A stretch of 64,000 nucleotides of DNA, taken from contig CM043966.1 in the NCBI GenBank assembly GCA_014529385.2, positions 145,130,711 through 145,194,710 on the forward strand, written 5' to 3'. Source of the DNA: Adiantum capillus-veneris (Eukaryota; Streptophyta; Polypodiopsida; Polypodiales; Pteridaceae). The position numbers and the translations under genes are program-made. Within the stretch, counting starts at the first letter, position 1. Every line of letters starts with the position of its first letter. Positions 10,472 to 23,800 of the stretch are shown one piece after another. The notes under the pieces were generated by a model that saw only the letters and a program-made list of their open reading frames with translations, was not told the origin of the DNA and did not search any database.

Positions 10472-13202
10472 TTAACTTGTTTCCTGTAGACTTTTTAGAA
10501 TGGCCTCAGCACTTACATCCAATGGTTCTTCAATTTATTCTTCCTCTGAATCCTTGGCATTGAATTTCTCTGTGTTATCCACACATGCCCACCTTCTAAG
10601 ATCAAGGTCTTATTCCACTATGGAATGGCAAAGAGATTCCAATTGCGTCATTTGATCACTACTACATGCAACTGATATCACCTTTCTCTGTTGTTGTAGT
10701 GCCTCTTTAGTCCCATAGCCTAATGAGAAGATGTCTATCACTTGATCATCTTCTTTGAGACAAATGCATTTGATTGCACGACGTACAAAAAAGGATTTGG
10801 CCGTGGTCACAACATCATACTCATCATCATTGATGCAGAGAGTATGCATTGGCTCCAACAATGACTCTTTAACACTAGAGTAGTTGGTGTACTGCTCTCC
10901 TTGACTGAAAAATGCCCAAACCCCAAAAATTACTTCGCGAAGAGCACATGTTTGGATGGTCTCTGATCCCATTAAGGAGCTCAAAGGTAGACCGTGCATT
11001 TCATACCATTTAGCTTTTTCAGAAATTGCCTTCTCTAGGGAAGCAGCATGCTGATACTTGACTAAGCCGGCAATTAAAAACTCTGATGGTTGATGTGCTA
11101 CCCCACATAATCCATCAATTACTTTACCACATTGGGCAGAACTCCAACCACTAGATGTAAGACTTTTGTGTGTTGTGTCTATGATGGAAACACCAACACG
11201 AATTTTAGAGCTATTCTCACTACAGAGAAACTCAATGCCTTCCAAATTCTTTCCAACACACTTGATTATCCATGGTAAAATGAATTGCAAACTAGAAGTG
11301 TCATTCTTTTGTGCAATGATCCACTGCACATATCCCCTAGTGATCTCAGGAATTGGCTCTTTCTCCTCTTCTTTTTGTAGTAGGAGATTTAGCCATTGCG
11401 TACAACTCGTGAAGAGAGATTTGTAAATCTCATCTATAATGTTATAATGAGACTTACATTTATCCCATGAAGTAACTTCTATTGCTGATGGATATATCTC
11501 TTTAAATGCCATCAACATTTGAGGCTCAAAAACCCTAGTCTTCTTTAAGACCATTGCACGTGTAGTGAGGTCGAGCATGCCCACTTGACGTGGTTGCTTC
11601 ACTAAGCAGATCTTCTCATCTGCCAGCTCTTGTTGTAGTAGCTTGACATCATTATGTTCTAAACCAGCTAGGAATCTAAAGGTTGTTGTGCTTCGTTGTC
11701 GCCCACGAGCAGGTGATGTCTGATGCTTCTCCAAGATGTGTATCCACTGATCATAGATTTCATCATCGTACATGACCATGTGTGCTTCTTTGTTGGGAAA
11801 TGATTTATGGTTGAACACGATGTTCACCACATTTACAAAGTCCTTCAAAATAAAGAAAAGAAAATTAACTTTATTTCAAGACATATTTGTAACAAAAACA
11901 AGCATAGGGAAGTGGAACTTACATCCCAACCTGCTCGACTCGGATGACCGACAGGAACACCTGCCTTGGATTTTGTTGGTTTAGAATATGCAAGCCATTG
12001 ACTACAGCCATGCTTCAAGACCTCCACATAAGGCTGGTGTTTCATTGTATTTTCTCCATGTTCTCCATTTTGGAAATTCGAACAGCAACCTCTTTCGGAG
12101 CGTCTACCACTATCCTTGCAGTTCTAAACTTGTAGAACTCTTTTCTCAAAGCATACTTAGTGCTGTTGTTACGAAAAAAAGCTCTAGCCGTTATGATGGA
12201 ATGCTGACCAGCTAGAATCCAGTAGTGGTATGTTGATAGATTGTCTCCATGCACTTCAGCTATTTGTAAAGGCATTTTTGTAATTGGGTTATACGGCATC
12301 AAGTCTGCTACACTGGAGACTGGCCTAGAGTGCCCTGCAAATTGCTTCAAGAGATATTTCACATATACATCTGACAATGGTCTCCATCTATAGCCATCTG
12401 GTGCAAGGTTGCATTGCTCAACTGGGATAAATTGGGTAAATTGTACACCAAATTTAAAATAGTGGTCAATTTCGACGTATCCATCTAGCCCACTCTTAGA
12501 ATTTTTGGCAACTTCTTTATCAAGATCTTTTTCTTTGGGCTATATAATAGAGTCCAACACAGCTAAGGATGTTGAGTCCACAACCACTTCCACTGAGGGG
12601 GTTCCAACTGTTAGGGTTGCAAGTCCACTAGAATCTCCTGCTTCTTGAGTCTGTAAGGGTATAACTGAAAGATTTTCTTCGGCCACATTTCCACTATTTT
12701 CTCCAAGTGAGGGAGTCTGACTCTCCTTGAGCGTCTTAGATTGATTTGCTGTACCTGTGTCTTCATTATTTCGCTTCTTATTCTTCTTTGTGATGCTCAA
12801 TTTACCTAAATATTGATTGAATTTCTTAAAGCCCTCAATATATAAGTCTATAAAGTTCTCACTTGGAGTGTCATCTTGAAGCTCCACCCACCCTGCTTTT
12901 GTCATTGTCACTCCTTTATAATCAACCTTCACCAATTTTTGAGCAAAGGCTACAGGCTCCAACAAGTAGGAGTCACCATTGAGTAGTTTTACTCCAAGGC
13001 ATGAAGACATTTCAAGATCTGAACAATCTCTCTTTATCTCCTTGACAATACCACAGTCCTTGAAGGGAAATTGCTCTTTATCTTGAAAGAACAAGTGGAC
13101 TTTCTCATCACTTCCACCATTTGGTAAGTGAAAATCTAGATACCAAGAACTTGGTGTTGAGCCTGTTGCATCAACTGACTTTGACTTTCTCTTCTGAGCC
13201 AT
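10472..13202 (-). pseudogene. Broken gene with ParB-like motif; transposon-associated protein of unknown function
   Basis: The likely start is the ATG at 13202 (MAQKRKSKSV), directly after an acceptor-like TTTTTACAG. Reading continues to a TAG at 12540-12542, then in the same frame to a frameshift near 12042, then to an exon end at 11923. An 80-bp GT-AG intron follows and a second exon runs from 11842. TAA codons at 10610 and 10535 interrupt a tail that stays open to the TAA at 10472. Exon 1 has a charged, Lys-rich middle, then the segment STYHYWILAGQHSIITAR, which resembles the conserved GQH/GHxRxxA core of ParB/sulfiredoxin-fold proteins. Exon 2 (about 410 aa) has no family I know. Palindromic repeats flank it on both sides and it is divergent from the transposase-like gene at 20855. 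Three nonsense codons and one frameshift make it a pseudogene as assembled. Confidence 0.6.
11843..11922 (-). other. Spliceosomal intron of the ParB-motif gene
   Basis: The donor is GTAAGT directly after a GAT codon, the acceptor is TTTTGAAG, and the intron is 80 bp and T-rich. Both flanking exons are open and join in phase 0. This is direct evidence for a eukaryotic gene rather than a random open frame. Confidence 0.75.
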
Positions 13203-13255
13203 TTTCTGTAAAAATAATGACATATATTTAGAGAGGATGGATATTATTACATCCA

Positions 13256-16200
13256 TATGGACCTAGGGCCATAGAGTCACCTCTATGTTAAACCATGTTG
13301 TCCTAGGTCCAAAGGGTGCCAACAAAATGGTTCTACAAGTGTACCTAGGCCACTCTATGGTAGTGTGATCACATGTTCCCTTATGACATTAGAGGACCCT
13401 CAAAGAAGTATCCCTTGAATGGCCTAAATACCCCTTTAGAGCCTCTACACCAACACCATATGGCATCATGTGGCATGAAGGCCATAGGGTCCCCTACATG
13501 CTAGTAAGAACCTTTCTATGCTCTACATTGGCATCCTATGTCCCCAAGGCCACAAGGTGGCCACAATGTTTTAAAGAAACACTTCATGAGGGTTTTCTGG
13601 TAACCTATGACCCCAGGGCCATATGGTGCTCTCCATGCAAGTAAAAACCACTATTTGCTCTATATTGAGGAGACCTTGTGGGATGAAGTCCATTGGGTCT
13701 TCTCTATGCTAGTAAGAACCTCTGTTTACTCTATAATGGCACCTTGTGGTCTAAAGGTCATAGGGTTCCCTCTATGCTACTAAGAATCTCTTTGTGCTCT
13801 ATGCTCTATCGTCTATGCTCTATGATCTATATTGACTTCCTATGACCCCAAGACCACAAGGTGCCCTCATCGTTTCCAAAAACATCTCATTGTTTTGCTA
13901 TGGCCCTAGGGCCATAGCTCTCTATGCCGATATAAAGCACCATGCTCTATATTAGCTCCCTAAGGCCTGAAGACCATAGGGTTGGCCTCAAGGGCCCCAA
14001 GGTTGCTCTGTATGCCAATGAAAAATACTATTCGCTCTATATTGAGAAGACCTTGTGGGCTGAAAGCCATAGGAACCCTTCTATGATGGATTTTTGACAA
14101 CCAATCCCCCTAGGTCAAGATGTTCTATATGCTAGTAAAAACACTATTTTCTCTATATTGGCACCATGTGACTTGAAAGCCATATGGTCCCCTATATTCT
14201 AGTAAGAGCCTCTCCATGCTCTATATTGGCACCCTTTGGCCTGAAGGCCATAGGGTCCGATCTTTTCTAGTAAGAACCTATCTATGCTCTATATTGGCAC
14301 CCTATGGCCATAGGGTCCCCTGTATGCTAGTAAGAACCTCTCTATGCTCTACACATCTGATGACCCCAAGGCCACAAGTTGCCCTCTATGTTTTGAAGAA
14401 ACCCTTCAGGAGGTTTTTTTGACAACCTATGGACCCAGGGCCATAGGGTGCTCTCTATGCCATTGAACAACCCTCATTGTTTTGGTACCCTATGGACCCA
14501 TGTATAAAGCACTATTTGGTCTCTCTATGCTAGTAAGAACTGATCTTTCTTCTATATTGGCACCCTTTGGCCTGAGCTAGTAAGAACCGATCTATTCTCT
14601 ATATTGGCACCCTAATTCAGGCCATAGGGTCCCCTGTATGTTAGTAAGAACCTCTCTATGCTCTACACATACTATGACCGCAAGGGCACAAGGTGCCCTC
14701 TATGTTTTGAAGAAACCCTTCTGATGGTTTTTTGGCAACCTATGGACCCAGGGCCATAGGGTGCTCTCTATGCTAGTAAAAACACTATTTTCTCTATATT
14801 GAGGAGACTTTGTGGGCTGAAGGCCATAGGTTTCCCTCTATGCTAGTGAGAACCTCTGTTTTCTCTACGTTGACACCCTGTGGCCTGAAGGCCATAGGGT
14901 TCCTTGTATGCTAGTAAGAAGCTCTCTATGCTCTATGCTCTATATTGACATCCTATGGCCCCAAGGCCACAAGGTGCCCACATTGTTTCGAAAAAACCCT
15001 CAATGTTGTTTTGGCACCCTATGGCCACATGTATAAAGCACTATTTGGTCGCTCTATGTTAGTAAGAATCGATCTATGCTCTATATTGGCACCCTATGGC
15101 CTGAAGGACATAGGGTCCCCCCTATGCTAGTAAGTAACTCTCTATGTTCTACACATCCTATATGTTTTGAAGAAACCCTTCATGAGGGTTTTCTGGCAAC
15201 CTATGGACCCAGGGCCATAGGATTCTCTCTATGCCATTGAGGAGACCTTGTGGGCTGAAGGCCATAGGGTCCCCTCTATGCTAGTAAGAACCTCTATTTT
15301 CTCTACGTTGACACCCTGTGGCCTGAAGGCCATAGGGTTCCCTCCATGATAGTAAGAAGCTCTCTATGCTCTATGCTCTATATTGACATTCTATGGCCCC
15401 AAGGCCACAAGGTGCCCTCATAGTTTTGTAAAAACCCTCATTGTTTTGGCACATTATGCTCCCAGGTATAAATCACTATTTGGTCTCTCTATGCTAGCAA
15501 GAACCGATCTATGCTCTATATTGGGACCCTATGGCGTTCAAGCCATAGGGTTCTATGTATGCTAGTAAGAACCTCTCTATGCTCTACACATCTTATGACC
15601 CTAACGGCACAAGGTGCCTTGTATGTTTTAAAGAAACCCTTCATGAGGGTTTTTTTGGCAACCTATGGACCCAGGGCCATAGGGTGCTCTCTATGCCAGT
15701 AAAAAACACTATTGCTCTATATTGATGAGACCTTGTGGGCTGAAGGCCATAGGGTCCCCTCTATGCTAGACCCTCTGTTTTCTCTATATTGACGCCCTGT
15801 GGCTTGAAGGCCATAGGGTTCCCTCTATGGTAGTAAGAAGCTCTCTATGCTCTATGCTCTAAATTGACATCCTATGGCCCCAAGGCCACAAGGTGCCCTC
15901 ATTGTTTTGAAAAAACCCTCATTGTTTTGACACCTTAAGGCCCCATGTATAAAGCACTATTTGGTCTCTCTATGGTAGTAAGAACCGATCTATGCTCTAT
16001 ATTGGGACCCTGTGTCCTTCAGGCCATAGAGTCCCATGTATTCTAGTAAGAACCTCTCTATGCTCTACACATCTTATGACCCTAAGGGCACAAGGTGCCC
16101 TGTATAGTTTAAAGAAACCAGTCATGACAGTTTTTTGGCAACCTATGGACCCACGTCCATAGGGTTCTCTCTATGAAGTAAAAAACACTATTTTCTCTAT

Positions 16201-16925
16201 ATTGAGGAGACCTTGTGGGCTGAAGGCCATAGGGTCCCCTCTATGCTAATAAGAACCTCTATTATCTCTATATTGACACCCTGTGGCCTGAAGGCCATAG
16301 AGTTCCCTGTATTCTAGTAAGAACCTCTCTATGCTCTACACATCTTATGACTCTAAGGGCACAAGGTGCCCTGTATGTTTTAAAGAAACCATTCATGACA
16401 GTTTTTTGGCAACCTATGGACCCAGTTCCATAGGGTGCTCTCTATGCCAGTAAAAAACACTATTTTCTCTATATTGAGGAGACCTCGTGGGCTGAAGGCC
16501 ATAGGGTCCCCTCTATGCTAGTAAAAACCTCTATTATCTCTCTATTGACACCCTATGGCCTGAAGGCCATAGGATCCCCTCTATGGTAGTAAGAAGCTCT
16601 CTATGCTCTACACATCTTATGACCCTAAGGGCACAAGGTGCCCTGTATGTTTTAAAGAAACCATTCATGACAGTTTTTTGGCAACCTATGGACCCAGGTC
16701 CATAGGGTGCTCTCTATGTCAGTTAAAAACACTATTTTCTCTATATTGAGGAGACCTTGTGGGCTGAAGGCCATAGGGTCCCCTCTATGCTAGTAAGAAC
16801 CTCTATTGTCTCTATATTGACACCTTGTGGCCTGAAGGCCATAGGGTTCCCTCTATGGTAGTAAGAAGCTCTCTATGCTCTTCATAGAGACCCTATGGCC
16901 CGAAGGCCACAAGGTGCCCTCATTG
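13256..16925 (+). repeat. Palindrome-rich tandem array, block 1 (CTATGCTAGTAAGAACC type)
   Basis: Dozens of units of about 65-75 bp, each with a hairpin core CACCCTATGGCCTGAAGG + CCATAGGGT and a linker CTATGCTAGTAAGAACC...CTATGCTCTATATTGG. Higher-order repetition is visible. The landmark GGCAACCTATGGACCCA occurs near 14705, 15183, 15643 and 16123 (spacing about 460-480 bp), then near 16394 and 16668 (spacing about 273 bp). The open frames in this block are by-products of the repeat. Confidence 0.9.
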
Positions 16926-18330
16926 TTTTAGATGGAAAGTAGGGCACCTTGTGACCCTAGGGAACATAGGGAATCCTATGGCCCTTGAGATTGTAGATTG
17001 TCACCCTATGGCCCTTGGACCACAAGGTCTTTAGATGGGACAGAGGGCATCCAAGGGCCTGAGGGTGGCCTACGTACATAGGGTACACCATGGTGCATAT
17101 TAACGGGCACCATGGCAGCCCCATGCACCTAGGGCTCTAGGGCCATAGGCTCTCCGAAAGGAACATAGGGAATCATATGGTCCTTGCGATTGTACATTGC
17201 CACCCTATGGAACTTGGGCCATAGGGTCTTCAGATGGAACGTAGGGCACCTTGTGACCCTAGGGAACATAGGGAATCCTATGGCCCTTCAGATTGTAGAT
17301 TGTCACCCTATGGCCCTTGGGCCACAAGGTCTCTAGATGGGACGTAGGGCACCCTGTGATCCTATGGATATAGGGCCATAGGATCTCCAAAAAAAACATG
17401 TGGAACCCTATGGCCCTTGAGATTGTACAAATACACCCTATGGCCCTTGGGCCACAAGGTCTCAAGATGAAACATAGGGCACCTTTTGATCCTATGGCCA
17501 TAGGTTCCTTATGTTCCTTTTGGAGATTCTATGGCACTAGGGCCATAGGATCTTCAGAAGGAACATAGGGAACCATATGGCCCTTGAGATTGTACATTTC
17601 CATCCTATGGCCCTTGGGCCACAATGTCTCTTGATGGGACATAGGGCACCCTGTGATCCTATGTCCGTACGGCCATATGTTCATTTTGGAGATCCTATGG
17701 CCCGAGCACCATAGGATCTCCAAAAGGAATGTAGGGAACCGTGTGATCCTATGTCTGTAGGGCCATATGTTCATTCTGGAGATCCTATGGCTCGAGGACC
17801 ATAGTATCTCCAAAAGGAACATAGGGAACCCTATAGCCCTTGAGATTATACATTCCCACACTATGGCCCTTGGGCAACAAGGTCTCCAAAAGGTCACCCT
17901 TTGAGCCTATGGCCCTAGGTTCTTTATGTTGCTTTTGGAGATTCTATGGCCCTAGTGCCACCCTATCTCGAAAAGGAACATAGGGAACCCTATGGCCCTT
18001 CAGATTGTACATTGCCACCCTAAGACGCTTGGGCCACAAGGTCTCTAGATCGGACATAGAGCACCATGTGATCCTATGGCCATAGTGCCATATATATGTT
18101 TTGGAGATCCTATGGCCCTATGGCCATAGGATTTTCAATAGGAACATAGGGAACCCTATGACCCTTGAGATTGTACATTGGCACTCTATGGCCAGATGGG
18201 ACATTGGTCACCCTATAGTACGATGTGAGACCACCCTATGACCTTATGGTCATAGGGTGCCTTAGGGCCATATGTTACTCTTTAGTATGAGGTGAAACCC
18301 TATGTAGCCACACCCTGTCTGCCCTTCTAA
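16926..18330 (-). repeat. Palindrome-rich tandem array, block 2 (variant linker)
   Basis: The same palindromic core is present, but the linkers change to GGAACATAGGGAA...CCTTGAGATTGTACATTG and TTGGGCCACAAGGTCTCTAG. The higher-order period is roughly 200-270 bp. Open frames at 17259-17501 and 17529-17897 are repeat artefacts. Confidence 0.85.
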
Positions 18331-18600
18331 AGATTCGATGTCTAGTTTTATTTTAGTGACTACAAATGAATTTAAAGAAACTATATTACACCATATCTTA
18401 CAAACACATATAGTGTACACTTTCTTTCCCACCTTTTTGCCTCTTTTTTTTCCCATCCTCTTGCAAAAACTGAACCCTAATCCATCCTCATACAACAACG
18501 CGCTCTACTCATCCTCTTACAACGTGTGCCCAACTCCCCACAACCCAATTATAGGTATCCATAGTTTCAGCATTTTCTGTAGTTATTGTCTTTTGTATTT
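18331..18600. other. AT-rich spacer between repeat blocks
   Basis: No gene or repeat was recognised. T-rich and C-rich stretches are present. Confidence 0.3.
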
Positions 18601-18604
18601 GCAG

Positions 18605-18900
18605 GTTTTTTTTTTTTTTGTAATTAGAGATTTTTGCAGTTAGAGTTTTACAATTTTACAGTATTAGGTCACTTATGAGGATTTTTCTGTTTTACAGATT
18701 TAGGTCCCTAATAAGAGTTTTTCGTTTTACAAATTTAGGTCCCTAATTAGTGTCTTATGTTTTATATTTTTAGGTCTCTAATTAGAGTATTCTGTATTGC
18801 AGTTTTAGATCTCTAATTAGAGATTTTTTTGTTTTATAGTTCTAGAGTCTACAGTTTTACAGTTTTAGAGATGTAAGTAATGATTTTTGTTTATTGTTTT
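18605..18900. repeat. Degenerate ~48-bp minisatellite
   Basis: Five to six diverged copies of a unit containing TTTTACAG-TTTAGGTCCCTAATTAGAG. It lies in the gap between palindrome blocks 2 and 3. Confidence 0.65.
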
Positions 18901-19109
18901 AGAGAGAGGTGATTCACAACTTAGCTAAAACGTAATTAGATTAAGAACAATTAAAGCCAAATTAAGCAAAAAGATTAGGGTTTCTACAGGTTACCTCTGA
19001 GTAAATCTATGTTTGATGAAAATCGGCTACAGCAGCAACAAGCAGTCACTTAGGTGTGTTGAGGCCGCGACGATGATGGTAACAGATCTGTGTTTGGGAG
19101 GTCGCCAAT

Positions 19110-20405
19110 GTGAAAGCTTGTGGACCTAGGGCCATAGGTAGGCAATGTATAAGCTCAAGAGCCATAAGCTGCCCTATATTCCATTTGGAAATCCTATGGT
19201 CCTAGGGTTTAGGGGAGACAATGGATAAGCTCCAATACATAGCCCTATGTTCCAGTTGGAGATCCTATGGCCCTAGGTCCACGATAATGTATAAGCTCAA
19301 GAGCCATACGTTGCCCTACTTTCTAGTTGGAGATCCTATGGCCCTAGGGTCATGGGGTGGAAATATGTAAGCTCAAGGGCCATAGGGTGCCACATGTCCC
19401 ATATGGAGATCCTACGGCCATAGGGCCATGGGGTGGCAATGTATAAGCTCAATGGCCATACATTGCCTATGTTCCATTCGGAAATCCTATGGCCCTAGGG
19501 TAATGGGGTGGCAATGTATAAGCTCAAGGGCCATACATTGCCTATGTTCCATTTGGAAATCCTATGGCCCTAGGGTAATGGGGTGGCAATGTATAAGCTC
19601 AAGTTCCATAGGGTGCCACATGTCCCATATAGAGATCCTATGGCCCTAGGGCCATGGGGCTACATTGATATCTTGGCCACCCTTGAACCCGCACCCTTGA
19701 GCTTAGGGGCCTTAGTTTCTCTTATTGTATGTTGTGAGATCTTGTGGCCCTAGGTCCATAGGGTGGAAATGTATAAGCTCAAGGGCCATACATTTCCTAT
19801 GTTCCATTTGGAAATCCTATGGCCCTAGGGTCATGGGGTGGCAATGTATAAGCTCAAGGGACGTAGGGTGCCACATGTTCCATATATAGATCCTATGGCC
19901 CTAGGGCCATGGGGCTGCATTGATATCTTGGCCACCTTTGACATCTTGGCCATAGGTTGTCTATTTGTATGTTTTGAAGTCTTGTGGCCCTAGGGCCATA
20001 GGGTGTCAATGCTCACACCCTTGGGCTTAGGGCCATAGGTTGTCTTTTTGTATGTTTTGAAGTCTTGTGGCCCTAGGGCCATAGGGTGTCAATACTCACA
20101 ACCTTGGGCTTAGGGCCATAGGTTGTCTTTTTGTATGTTTTGAAGTCTTGTGGCCCTAGGGCCATAGGGTGTCAATGTATAAGCTCAAGGGCCATACGTT
20201 GCCCTATGTTCCATTTGGAAATCCTATAGCCCTAGGGTCATGGGGTTGCAATGTATAAGCTCAAGGGCCATACATTGTCGTATGTTTCATATGCCAATCC
20301 TATGGCCCTAGGGTCACGGGGTTGCAATGTATAAGCTCAAGGGACATACATTGCCGTATGTTTCATTTGGAGATCTTATGGCCCTATGGTCATGGGGTGC
20401 CATAG
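19110..20405 (+). repeat. Palindrome-rich tandem array, block 3 (GTATAAGCTCAAGG type)
   Basis: Cores such as CCTATGGCCCTAGGGCCATG alternate with the linker GGCAATGTATAAGCTCAAGG and with GTCTTTTTGTATGTTTTGAA. Near-identical sub-blocks of about 90-95 bp occur at 19980-20160 and at 19420-19600. Confidence 0.9.
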
Positions 20406-20760
20406 GATGTATATATACTTGACATGAAACTCCCTATGGTCCTAAGGCCATAGGATGTATATATACTTGATATGAAACTCTGTGAGGTGATCTTGAGGAC
20501 AATCCTATGGCCTTCAGGTCTTAGGGAGCCAATATAGAGCAAATATGCTTTATACCGGCATAGAGAGCTATGGCCCTGGGGCCATAGCAAAACAATGAGG
20601 GTTTTTTGGAAACAATGAGAACGCCTTGTGGTCTAGGGGCCATAGGAAGTCAATATAGATCATAGAGCATAGATGATAGAGCATAGAGCACAAAGAGATT
20701 CTTAGTAGCATAGAGGGAACCCTATGACCTTCAGGCCACAGGGTGCTTCTCATGAAATAC
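20406..20760 (-). repeat. Palindrome array, block 4, inverted relative to block 1
   Basis: The units here are the reverse complement of block 1 (CATAGAGCATAGATGATAGA, TTCTTAGTAGCATAGAGGG). Blocks 1 and 4 therefore bracket blocks 2 and 3 in opposite orientation, just before the plus-strand transposase-like gene. Confidence 0.8.
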
Positions 20761-20854
20761 CCACATACATACTTGTTATGTTTTATGCTACGTAAATCAA
20801 TATACTCTGCAAGCGGTTTGTTTAACAATTATTCTTGTAAATCTTCTTGCAGGT

Positions 20855-23800
20855 ATGGCTAATTTCAATCATGGTGATAGAGTGTGCATGTTTGTAGCGA
20901 CACAAAAGGTTGCCATTGGGATTGTATTTGAAATACATCCAAGTGCATATTGTTCTGGCATGCTTATTGGGGAAGGCAATGTATCGGTGTCAGTTGATTT
21001 GTTTTTTGAAAATAAAGCACTCATTCCTTTTCCAACAATGGATGCATTGACAGTGGGAGATGCTTTTCATAGTATTGTGAAATGGAGTAGTGGGTTGTTG
21101 CAATATATAAATGAGATGCAGTACAAAGGGGCTTCTATGCATGAGGCTGACAAAGTAGAAGGAGCATTGGATGCACAATGTAATGGAATGAGCTACAGAG
21201 AGGTTTGGAAGGAAAGAGGGTTCAACTTTGGGATGAAAGCAAAACACATGTAGTAGCCGAAGGGGTTGTCATGTATGTGTGTCCGTTTGACTCTGTAAAA
21301 TTTGGTGAGCTAGGTGAAGATAACATTGGTATTGGTATCGAAACATCCTATGCAGATGATGCTACTATTTCTGTAGAAGCTAGTGTATGCAGCATTAATC
21401 TAGTTTGTTGGCCTATCAAGAGAGTGACAACTATGGATGGAAAAGAATTGTTATGCTATGAGGATCTACATGCTATGCATGCGTTACAATACACATGCAT
21501 TGAATCAGCTTATTTGGTAGAGCCTATTTCAAAAAAGCGGAAATATTGCTTTGTAAATAGGAAGCCAAAAATGTCACTGAAAGCTTCTAAGAGATCCAAT
21601 CAAGCATCTCTAGCATCTGTCCAGCTTGTTTCAACCATAGATTGTTGTTCCAAAAGGTGTTGTCAATATGCCAATCGAGATAAGTTCATGGCTATGCGTA
21701 ATGAATTTTGGGGATAGAGTTTGCAAAATAGAACAAACTATGTGTATGATACAATGTTAACTGCATGGCGTGAGAAAGAAACAACTACAAAGACATGCTA
21801 TGTGTTTTCTTTTAATGGCAGTGAGGTTTGCAGTAGAGCTTGGTACGAAATTCATGGCATTCCAAAAACTTCATTTTATCGTTACCGTGAACATTTTGAG
21901 AATGGGGTTAGACGCTCAATGCATGGTAATGATGGTGTCATGAGAAAAGGAAGATGCGCTCTTTTGTTGATGCGAACTCGGAGAGAATGCCACATAAGAG
22001 TAGAACCATGGAATATGGTACTAGGGAAACTTTGCTTGCAATACCAAACACGTACAAGCAAGTAGACATTTTACATGATGTCAATAAAACACTTGACAGT
22101 ATGAGTCTCAAGCCAATGTCTAGCACGACATTCAATAGGATTTGGAATACAAAGTTTTCTAATGTGACATTGTCAAAAACAAGTGAGTTCTCCAAATGTG
22201 TTGTGTGTAGTCGGATAAAGTCTCAACTAGAGTCAACAAAGGATGACGAGATGATTGCACGTTTGAAGGATGAACGTCGAATTCACATGTTGCAACAACA
22301 AAGTTGTAGGAATGTGTACTACACCTAGTGTAAGTTCTCCCAGTTGCAAAAGGATAAGTATTTATGCATTATACATAATAAAATGGATCAAAAAAAGACA
22401 GCAATACCTAGGTTGCGTGTGAACTCAAAAGATTATGCGAATGCATATCACTTGCAAGTATCATTAACAGGTATGATAACACATGGACATGGTCATGGAA
22501 TGTATGGCCACTTCTCACTTAATGGTCTATGGCCTTCAGATCCCAATGCTACAATTGGTTCCCTTGCATTATGCTTACAGAATCTGGAAAGAACAGAAAA
22601 CCATGGACTAGGAGATTTATGCCATGACGGTATGCCACGAAGCAATGTAACGTTATTCAATGCATTGAACTCAAGGAGAGCTCTACACCTCCAAAACAAA
22701 ATGAAGCAAGAGCGTGAGAGGAATGCATCAACAATGACACCACCGTTGGCCATCCAAGGATGTAATGAAGAGATTGTACACATACAATCAACTTCCTCTC
22801 AATGTGTTGTGGATACCATATCCACTCCTGTATTTCAAAAATTGCTTGAGAATCTTTTTCTACAGCTAGATAATTGTGCAAGAGAGAATAAAAATCGATA
22901 TGTATTTGTATACTTATCCTTGTTAGTAGCAAAAGGAGTTTTCAAAACCGTGCATTTGGGATTCTTAATGGTGGGTCATACACATGAGGACATAGATGCA
23001 ATGTTTAGTAGGTTCTCAGAAAGATTGCGACGAACAGGAATGACATTCACTTTTCCACATCTGATGGAACGTTTTCAAAAATGTGAAAGATCAGCTCCAG
23101 CACCATTTTTGATGACACAAGTTCTCGAGTTTAAATCCTTTGTGCAAGGGTACATATGTGACGGACAAGATTCTCTAGTTGGACACTCTAAGCCACTTCA
23201 ATTTCATTTCTATATGCAAGGTGAAGTTCTAGTAATGCAGTACAAAATTCATCCCAAATCACCCGATTGGATGCCAAAGGAGTCGGGAATTGAGTTGTGG
23301 AAAAAAGATGACCAGGGAAAACCAAAATTACCAACAGGTTGTCCAGATGTGGTACCTATAGCAGACTATGTGAGAGATAGTCCGCTTGTTATTCAAGGGA
23401 TTAAGTCATATCTTGAATTTTGGAAAATATGTTCTCTATTAAAGGGAAAGGACCATGACTCCACAAAATACATGGAGCATGTTATCACTTATTGGAAAAA
23501 CATAATCAATAAGCTTGAACAACCAACCAATAAACACATTGGTGAATATACAACATTTTGGACAAAGACTATAGGGAGTCATTGAATGCAAGAGATAGAG
23601 GAAGACAGAGATGAGTTTCAAGGATATGAAGAATTGAATGATTACTATGTTGGTCCTCAAAGTGCAAGGCCACAAGAGGCCTTTAGGCCTCAAATTGATG
23701 TAAGAAAAGGGGATCTTGTTCTTGTGAGACCCGCAAATCCTGAATATCTGATATGGCTAGGAGTGGCAAAGTCAAACGTTGATGTAGACAAGTCATCTCC

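Noticed and set aside
13800-17900. Many open frames of 60-120 codons in the repeat arrays (for example 14216-14422, 17259-17501, 17529-17897)
   Set aside because: They are translations of the same 65-75-bp units with repeated peptides; no independent coding signal.
13256-20760. CRISPR-like regular repeats
   Set aside because: The linkers between palindromes are themselves repeated, spacing is variable, no cas genes are present, and the DNA is from a eukaryote.
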